A DNA stretch of 8,372 nucleotides from CAYOLL01 sp964404765 [NCBI: uncultured Gemmatimonadota bacterium] (GTDB taxonomy: Bacteria > 4572-55), in the NCBI GenBank assembly GCA_964404765.1, contig CAYOLL010000231.1, forward strand, positions 1 to 8,372, read 5' to 3'. Position 1 is the first letter of the stretch, and every line of letters begins with the position of its first letter. The position numbers and the translations under genes are program-made. Below the pieces are notes generated by a model. That model was not told the origin of the DNA, ran no database searches, and was given only the letters and a program-made list of their open reading frames with translations. Positions 1 to 3,975 of the stretch are shown one piece after another.

Positions 1-129
1 TTTAGCTTGACTTTCACCGGAATAACTCTGCGGTTAAAAATTGCGGTTTACCGCGTGATGATTTACAATCTAAAATTAAATATAAAATTACGCTACAAAT
101 GATTTGGCCTCTGCAGCTACAAAAGCCCT

Positions 130-156
130 CCCGGCTTGACAAGCAGACGGGTTTTT
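130..156 (+). terminator. Terminator-like stem followed by T5
   Basis: CCCG-GCTT (130-137) can pair with AAGC (141-144) and CGGG (148-151), leaving an AGA bulge and a GAC loop, and is followed by five Ts (152-156). It could end a transcript entering from the left. The 5' half of the stem also lies in a competing hairpin (AAGCC 123-127 with GGCTT 133-137). It overlaps the proposed menB -35 box, so one of the two readings may be chance. Confidence 0.3.
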
Positions 157-164
157 GTTATTTT
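136..164 (+). promoter_or_regulatory. Sigma-70-like promoter for menB
   Basis: A perfect TTGACA (136-141) is followed after exactly 17 bases by TATTTT (159-164, four of six bases matching TATAAT). A start near 171 would give a leader of about 37 bases before the menB ATG. The same TATTTT at 17-base spacing recurs in front of the CHAT gene at 1229-1234. This is inference from the motif alone. Confidence 0.45.
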
Positions 165-171
165 GGCGCAT

Positions 172-188
172 TTCATACTTCGTATGAA
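172..188 (+). promoter_or_regulatory. Inverted repeat in the menB leader
   Basis: TTCATAC (172-178) and GTATGAA (182-188) are a perfect 7-bp inverted repeat around TTC. It lies just after the predicted transcription start and 10 bases before the GGAGG ribosome binding site. It could be a dimeric operator or a 5' RNA hairpin with a UUC loop. No regulator is encoded nearby, so the function is open. Confidence 0.35.
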
Positions 189-207
189 TCATACTGCTGG
201 AGGAATC

Positions 208-1026
208 ATGTCAATCATCTGGACTGAAGCAAAGATATATACCGATATTAAATATCACAAAGCCGAAGGCATCGCCAAAATTACCATTAACCGCCCGGAA
301 GTGCGCAACGCCTTTCGTCCGCAAACCGTGTTTGAGATGGAGCAGGCCCTGGCCGACGCCCGCTACGACGCTGACATCGGGGTGATTATCCTGACCGGCG
401 AAGGCGAAAAAGCATTCTGCTCCGGCGGCGATCAGCGCATTCGCGGCGAGGCCGGCTACAAGGATGGCAGCGGCACACAGCATCTCAATGTACTGGACTT
501 TCAACGCCAGATTCGCACTTGCCCCAAGCCGATCATCGCTATGGTGGCCGGTTATGCCATTGGCGGCGGGCACATTCTGCATTTAATGTGCGATCTGACG
601 ATTGCAGCCGACAACGCCGTTTTTGGTCAAACCGGGCCAAAAGTCGGTTCTTTTGACGGCGGTTTTGGCGCCAGCTACATGGCGCGGATTATCGGGCAGA
701 AGAAGGCGCGCGAAATCTGGTTTTTGTGCCGCCAATATAATGCGCAGCAAGCGTTAGACATGGGTCTGGTCAACACGGTTGTGCCGTACGAACGGCTGGA
801 AGAGGAAACCGTGCAATGGTGCCGGGAGATTTTGGCCAACTCGCCGATGGCAATCCGCTGCCTGAAAGCCGCGCTGAATGCCGATTGCGACGGGCAGGCC
901 GGGTTGCAGGAATTGGCCGGCAACGCGACGCTGATGTTCTATATGACGGAGGAAGGCCAGGAAGGCCGCAACGCTTTTTTGGAGAAGCGCAAGCCGGATT
1001 TTGCTAAGTTCAAGCGTCGCCCGTGA
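208..1026 (+). CDS. menB: 1,4-dihydroxy-2-naphthoyl-CoA synthase (MenB)
   Basis: Crotonase-family enzyme that cyclises o-succinylbenzoyl-CoA to 1,4-dihydroxy-2-naphthoyl-CoA in menaquinone biosynthesis; cytosolic. The protein has 272 residues, a normal MenB length. Visible motifs are CSGGDQ (71-76), the oxyanion-hole region AGYAIGGG (114-121), [12 protein letters not shown] (141-152) and the C-terminal FYMTEEG (244-250). The glycine in QTG marks the bicarbonate-dependent (E. coli-type) class; the other class has an aspartate there. The ATG at 208 is chosen because GGAGG (199-203) precedes it; an in-frame TTG at 136 would add 24 residues unlike any MenB and overlaps the promoter. No other men gene is in the window. 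The C-terminal third looks very close to enterobacterial MenB as I remember it. A candidate terminator follows at 1095-1114. Confidence 0.95.
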   Translation: MSIIWTEAKIYTDIKYHKAEGIAKITINRPEVRNAFRPQTVFEMEQALADARYDADIGVIILTGEGEKAFCSGGDQRIRGEAGYKDGSGTQHLNVLDFQRQIRTCPKPIIAMVAGYAIGGGHILHLMCDLTIAADNAVFGQTGPKVGSFDGGFGASYMARIIGQKKAREIWFLCRQYNAQQALDMGLVNTVVPYERLEEETVQWCREILANSPMAIRCLKAALNADCDGQAGLQELAGNATLMFYMTEEGQEGRNAFLEKRKPDFAKFKRRP

Positions 1027-1094
1027 GCATAAACCGTAGTTTACAGCAAAGCCGAAAGACGCCTTGATTTTGTGTAACTACTGCTACACGGCGT

Positions 1095-1114
1095 AAGTTC
1101 GTGCGAACTTTTTT
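1095..1114 (+). terminator. Candidate terminator of menB inside E1
   Basis: AAGTTC (1095-1100) pairs with GAACTT (1105-1110) around GTGC, and Ts run on to 1114 (six Ts, 1109-1114). The position, 68 bases after the menB stop, suits an intrinsic terminator. The stem is only 6 bp and AT-rich at its base, so it may be weak, but the 15-bp palindrome follows directly. Confidence 0.45.
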
Positions 1115-1122
1115 GACGATCA

Positions 1123-1155
1123 AAACCTGACGGGTTTCCAAAACCCGTCAGGTTT
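1123..1155. repeat. Perfect 15-bp palindrome, core of E1
   Basis: Arms AAACCTGACGGGTTT (1123-1137) and its exact complement (1141-1155) are separated by CCA. It is the core of E1 and the counterpart of the palindrome at 3854-3888. The two differ at four stem positions, and each change is matched on the opposite arm. Confidence 0.85.
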
Positions 1156-1180
1156 GAGTTCACAAACTTATGCCGAACAG

Positions 1181-1207
1181 CACTACTCAAGTAGTGGGGA
1201 TTTTTTT
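1181..1207 (+). repeat. Small inverted repeat with T7 at the right end of E1
   Basis: CACTACT (1181-1187) and AGTAGTG (1190-1196) form a 7-bp inverted repeat; GGGA and seven Ts (1201-1207) follow. It resembles a weak terminator, but the four bases between stem and T-run are unusual. It overlaps the outer edge of E1 and lies just before the proposed CHAT promoter. Confidence 0.3.
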
Positions 1208-1234
1208 GGCATCGCGCTATCCGCGTTCTATTTT
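1206..1234 (+). promoter_or_regulatory. Possible promoter of the TPR-CHAT gene
   Basis: TTGGCA (1206-1211, five of six) and TATTTT (1229-1234, four of six) are 17 bases apart, the same spacing and the same -10 sequence as proposed for menB. A start near 1241 would leave only about 11 untranslated bases before the ATG at 1252. The -10 lies in a T-rich tract, so a chance match is possible. Confidence 0.35.
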
Positions 1235-1251
1235 TTTTGAATGGATAATGA

Positions 1252-3624
1252 ATGAATTCATCACGACAAGCCGATTTTTTCAAGCACATAGACGAGCTGA
1301 TTATCCGGCATGATTATGCGGAGGGCGTGGCCGAATTGCGGACATTCCTGGCCCAGGCCGATTCACAAAGCAGCGAGGCCGGACGAGCCTGCAAGCTGCT
1401 GGCTTTTTGCCATCGGCGGCGGCAGGAGTATCCGGCTGCGCACGAGGCAATAGACCGGGCTATTGCTATGTATGAAGCGCAGTCGTCGCGTTTGGATTTG
1501 GCCATTAGTCTACAGAACAAGGCCGCCATTTATTATGTGGAACGCGAACTGGATCGCGCCATCGAAACCAATCAGCAGGTGATCCATCTTTTTGCGCAAT
1601 TGCAGAAAGATGAAACCGTTCCGGCACAACAGGAACACTTGCAGTTAAAAATGGCTGAACTGGCGGTGTTTAGCGCTTTTTTGTGCGCGGAAACCCGCCG
1701 CTTCAATGAAGCCGAGAATCAGTTAAACGCTGCCCTGGCTGTCCTGTCACCGGCCAATCCCAATTATTGTGTGGCGCTGCTTGAACTGGCGATTATCAAT
1801 TTTGAACTCAACCCGGACTACAATTTAGCGCAAGAAGCTGTTGATAAGGCCATCCGGACCGCCAGGCGGCACAGCCCGGACCGACTGGCCGAAGCCTATC
1901 AGGTCAAAGGCCGGCTGCATCTCAAGCAGAATCATTTCCGTCGCGCCTTGCCTTGGTTTGACAAGGCCGCCGGCTTGCCGATGACCGCCGGTTTTCAAAT
2001 CAACCTCAAGCTGAATCGGGCCCAATGTTTGCAAGCCCTGGGTGAATTGACCGAAGCGGAAACACTGCTGAACGCGGTAATCGCCTGGGAACAAGCGCAT
2101 CCGGCGCCGTGGCTGGCTGCCGAAGCCCATTTTGAACTGGCGCGTCTGTATCAACAGCGACACGAGCGCGAGTTGGCGACGGCTGCGTTTACAGCGTCCA
2201 TCGCCGGCGTAGAGGATCTACAGGCCATGCTGATTCGGCACGGTGAGATTCGTTCCGGCTATGCGGGCGGCTTTTTGCCGTTGTACGAGGCCTTTATTTT
2301 GTATTGCTTGCAGGAGCTGAAGAATCCGACGCTGGCGCTGGAATATGTGGAGCGGGCGCGTTCTCGTCTGCTGGTGGATTTGTTGCTCAATCGGCTGCGG
2401 CTGTTGCCGATTGACCGGGCCGAATATGAGCGTTTGGCGCAAGAAATCAGCAAGCTCAGCGAAGAATTGGCCTCGCCAACGGTGGCGGATGAGCCGCCTT
2501 CCGGGCAGCGTTTTGTGCGTCTGCAACAATTGCGCCGGGAGCGGGACGAGCGCGAGCGTCACATCGAGACGGTGTTGCAACGCTTTCAACTGGCGGGTTC
2601 GACGCGACAGTCTGAGCCAGGGGCGTTTATTGAGGTAGCCGATTTGCAGCGCGATTTGACCGGATCACTGGTGGAATATTTTGTAGCGGAAGGCCGACTG
2701 TTCGCCCTGGTGGTGGACACGGACAGCTGCACCCATTTTGCCCTGGGCGACTATGACGAAGTCAAAGTCTCGCTGGCGGCTCTGCGGCGGGACGTGACCC
2801 AGATTCCGGACACAACGGACGCCGGAGAAATCCGACGACGCAAAATCGCCCGGCACTTGCAGCAGCTTGGAGCGGTGCTGACAGAACCGTTGCGCCGGCG
2901 GCTGCGCTCGCCGGTGACGATTGTGCCTTACGATGAGTTGCATTTTCTGCCATTTCACGCCCTGGGCGCAGACAATGCATTGGGCGACGTGTTCAGCATC
3001 TGCTATGCGCCGAGTAGTAAAGTTTATCAGGTGTGCCGGGAACGAGCGCGGCGGTTTTCGCCCCGGCGCTATCAAGCCGTATTGGTCGGCGTCGCCGATG
3101 CGGGGATTCCGCAGGTAGCGCGGGAAATTGCCGCGCTGGAAAAGCTGTTCGCGCGGGTGATTGTCTTGACCAACGCTGAGGCCACGCGGGAAAATGTGCT
3201 GCGCTACGCGGGAGAATGCGACTATCTGCATATTTCGGCCCACGCCTGGTTTCGGGCCGATCGGGCCATGCTGTCGGCCATCCAACTATACAACGGATTG
3301 CTGACGGCCGCCGATGTCTTTCAAATGCAATTGAACTGCCGTTTGGTGACCTTGAGCGCGTGCGAAACGGCCCGGCATCAGGTCTTAACCGGCGATGAGT
3401 TGGTCGGCCTGACGCGCGGCTTTCTGCACGCCGGGGCCGCGGCGCTGCTGATGAGTTTGTGGCGTGTGGATGATGTTGCCGCCGCCCGCCTGATGCCGAT
3501 CTTTTATCGTCATTTACTGGCCGGACAAACGCCGGATGAAGCGCTGCGGCAAGCTCAGCGCGAATTGCGGACGACGCAGCCGGATGCCTACTATTGGGCG
3601 CCGTTTGTGGTGATGGGGGCGTAG
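1252..3624 (+). CDS. TPR-repeat CHAT-domain putative cysteine peptidase
   Basis: A 790-residue cytosolic protein with no signal peptide or TM segment. Residues about 10-370 are a helical tetratricopeptide-type solenoid, about 385-445 a charged, probably coiled-coil linker, and about 460-790 a CHAT domain (caspase/separase clan). CHAT hallmarks are PYDELHFLPFHAL (559-571), HISAHA with the likely catalytic His664 (660-665), LSACETA with likely nucleophile Cys704 (701-707), LVGLTRGFLHAGA (717-729), SLWRVDD (735-741) and the terminal WAPFVVMG. Both catalytic residues are present, so it is probably active; the usual Gly after the His is Ala665. Related TPR-CHAT proteins cleave partners in defence or cell-death systems, but no gasdermin, gRAMP or other known partner is adjacent, so the substrate is unknown. 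The ATG at 1252 has only a weak GGA (1243-1245) upstream. The gene stands alone, lies between two inverted composite repeats (E1, E2), and is convergent with murF-alr. Confidence 0.85.
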   Translation: MNSSRQADFFKHIDELIIRHDYAEGVAELRTFLAQADSQSSEAGRACKLLAFCHRRRQEYPAAHEAIDRAIAMYEAQSSRLDLAISLQNKAAIYYVERELDRAIETNQQVIHLFAQLQKDETVPAQQEHLQLKMAELAVFSAFLCAETRRFNEAENQLNAALAVLSPANPNYCVALLELAIINFELNPDYNLAQEAVDKAIRTARRHSPDRLAEAYQVKGRLHLKQNHFRRALPWFDKAAGLPMTAGFQINLKLNRAQCLQALGELTEAETLLNAVIAWEQAHPAPWLAAEAHFELARLYQQRHERELATAAFTASIAGVEDLQAMLIRHGEIRSGYAGGFLPLYEAFILYCLQELKNPTLALEYVERARSRLLVDLLLNRLRLLPIDRAEYERLAQEISKLSEELASPTVADEPPSGQRFVRLQQLRRERDERERHIETVLQRFQLAGSTRQSEPGAFIEVADLQRDLTGSLVEYFVAEGRLFALVVDTDSCTHFALGDYDEVKVSLAALRRDVTQIPDTTDAGEIRRRKIARHLQQLGAVLTEPLRRRLRSPVTIVPYDELHFLPFHALGADNALGDVFSICYAPSSKVYQVCRERARRFSPRRYQAVLVGVADAGIPQVAREIAALEKLFARVIVLTNAEATRENVLRYAGECDYLHISAHAWFRADRAMLSAIQLYNGLLTAADVFQMQLNCRLVTLSACETARHQVLTGDELVGLTRGFLHAGAAALLMSLWRVDDVAAARLMPIFYRHLLAGQTPDEALRQAQRELRTTQPDAYYWAPFVVMGA

Positions 3625-3709
3625 TATCCTCAAATAGAATAAGCGGTTATAGCTTCTTTCTTATATTGAGTTCATGTCAAAATAAGTCGGTAGTGCTTGA
3701 TGGCATAAG

Positions 3710-3836
3710 TACACTGTAAATTAAGTTTTTATATCTCACGCGAAGGCGCAAAGACGCCAAGAAATGCGAAAAGTCTATTTTTCTTTGCGCCTTGGCGACT
3801 TTGCGTGAGACCAGAAAGAATTTAATTTACGATGTA
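3710..3836. mobile_element. MITE-like 127-bp element nested in E2
   Basis: The terminal inverted repeats begin TACA, two variable bases, then GTAAATTAA (left 3710-3724; right 3822-3836 in reverse), about 15 of 18 matching. The element is flanked by the direct repeat ATAAG (3705-3709 and 3837-3841), consistent with a 5-bp target duplication. Inside, TCTCACGCGAAG (3734-3745) faces a nearly perfect complement (3799-3810, 11 of 12), and GGCGCAAAG (3745-3753) has an exact complement at 3783-3791. The CTCACGC...GGCGCAAAG core resembles an intergenic repeat I know as widespread in environmental bacteria. It has no ORF, so it would be non-autonomous. Confidence 0.6.
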
Positions 3837-3853
3837 ATAAGTTCGAGTGAACT

Positions 3854-3888
3854 CAGACCTAATAGGTTTTCAAAACCTATTAGGTCTG
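3854..3888. repeat. Perfect 17-bp palindrome, core of E2
   Basis: CAGACCTAATAGGTTTT (3854-3870) is followed, after a single C, by its exact complement (3872-3888). It is the counterpart of the E1 palindrome at 1123-1155, sharing the ACCT and GGTTT blocks but with different inner bases that stay paired. It lies between two convergent genes, where a strong hairpin could block read-through in both directions. No T-run follows directly on either strand. Confidence 0.85.
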
Positions 3889-3918
3889 GCCTGTGCGAAA
3901 AAGTTCATACGAATTTAG

Positions 3919-3956
3919 GCCGCGTAGCAGTAGGGAGTTCCGCCGCGTAGCAGTAG
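3919..3956. repeat. Direct duplication of a 15-mer at the E2 edge
   Basis: GCCGCGTAGCAGTAG occurs at 3919-3933 and again at 3942-3956, a 23-base period, and CAGTAG follows once more at 3957-3962. The first copy is the outer end of E2; the second is a partial extra end lying 20 bases from the murF-alr stop codon. A related form is at the left end of E1 (1078-1092, opposite strand). Confidence 0.75.
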
Positions 3957-3975
3957 CAGTAGTATAGACAAATTA

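Larger units (their letters stand above)
1..207. other. AT-rich leader upstream of menB
   Basis: No convincing gene is seen here. The left part is AT-rich with a small GCGG/CCGC hairpin (43-54). A plus frame is open from the window edge to a TGA at 100-102 (33 codons), but its translation has no recognisable character. The right part carries a terminator-like stem, a promoter, a hairpin and the menB ribosome binding site, which are listed separately. Confidence 0.6.
1078..1186 (+). repeat. Composite palindromic element E1 (MITE-like)
   Basis: A ~109-bp non-coding element. Its ends are imperfect inverted repeats: the left end (1078-1109) begins CTACTGCTAC and continues CGGCGTAAGTTCGTG; the right end read in reverse begins GTAGTGCT and continues CGGCATAAGTTTGTG. 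About 23 of 30 aligned positions agree. Between them lies a perfect 15-bp palindrome (1123-1155). The whole unit aligns, in reverse orientation, with E2 at 3690-3933. It carries no ORF, so any mobility would need a transposase encoded elsewhere. It starts 51 bases after the menB stop. Calling it MITE-like is inference from structure. Confidence 0.6.
3690..3933 (-). repeat. Composite palindromic element E2, inverted copy of E1, interrupted
   Basis: Without the insertion at 3710-3836 and one copy of its 5-bp duplication this is about 112 bp and aligns with E1 over its whole length in opposite orientation. Its right end (3902-3933) matches E1's left end at 27 of 32 bases. Its left end (GTAGTGCT at 3690-3697, GGCATAAGT at 3702-3710) matches E1's right end at 17 of 21 bases without gaps. 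Its own ends are inverted repeats of each other (about 22 of 32). Read on the minus strand it begins 42 bases after the murF-alr stop, mirroring E1 after menB. Confidence 0.6.
3625..3975. other. Convergent spacer filled by nested repeats
   Basis: These 351 bases separate the stops of the CHAT gene and murF-alr. I see no gene. From left to right there are about 65 bases of plain AT-rich sequence, the left end of composite element E2 (3690-3709), a 127-bp MITE-like insertion (3710-3836), the remainder of E2 with its long palindrome (3837-3933), and a duplicated 15-mer reaching 3956. The T-rich stretch near 3653-3667 lacks a clear stem. Confidence 0.75.

Noticed and set aside
1-17. Divergent minus-strand gene starting at GTG (15-17), reading VKVKL
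   Set aside because: Only five codons are visible and the ribosome binding site is weak, so it cannot be supported.
1-102. End of an upstream plus-strand gene (33 open codons to a TGA at 100)
   Set aside because: The translation has no recognisable character and the stretch is as AT-rich as a spacer; too short to support a call, although a terminator-like stem follows it.
172-188. The 10-mer TTCGTATGAA shared by the menB leader and the right end of E2 (3904-3913, reverse)
   Set aside because: The match does not extend on either side, so it is probably chance or symmetry of a small hairpin rather than a third E copy.
136-207. N-terminal extension of MenB from a TTG at 136
   Set aside because: The added 24 residues do not look like MenB, the TTG is part of a perfect -35 box, and GGAGG directly precedes the ATG at 208.
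1077-1187. ACTACT at 1077-1082 and 1182-1187 as a target duplication of E1
   Set aside because: The CTACT and GTAGT flanks also occur at the ends of E2, so they are more likely part of the element's inverted ends than a target duplication.
2665-3285. 206-codon open frame antisense to the CHAT domain
   Set aside because: It is the shadow of a conserved coding region, with no protein-like features of its own.
1252-3624. CHAT protein as part of a type III-E (gRAMP/Cas7-11) system
   Set aside because: There is no gRAMP, Cas1/2 or CRISPR array in the window, and a TPR-CHAT architecture alone is not specific.
3690-3962. CRISPR array or leader
   Set aside because: The repeats are palindromic, differ in size and sequence, and lack regular unique spacers; no cas gene is present.
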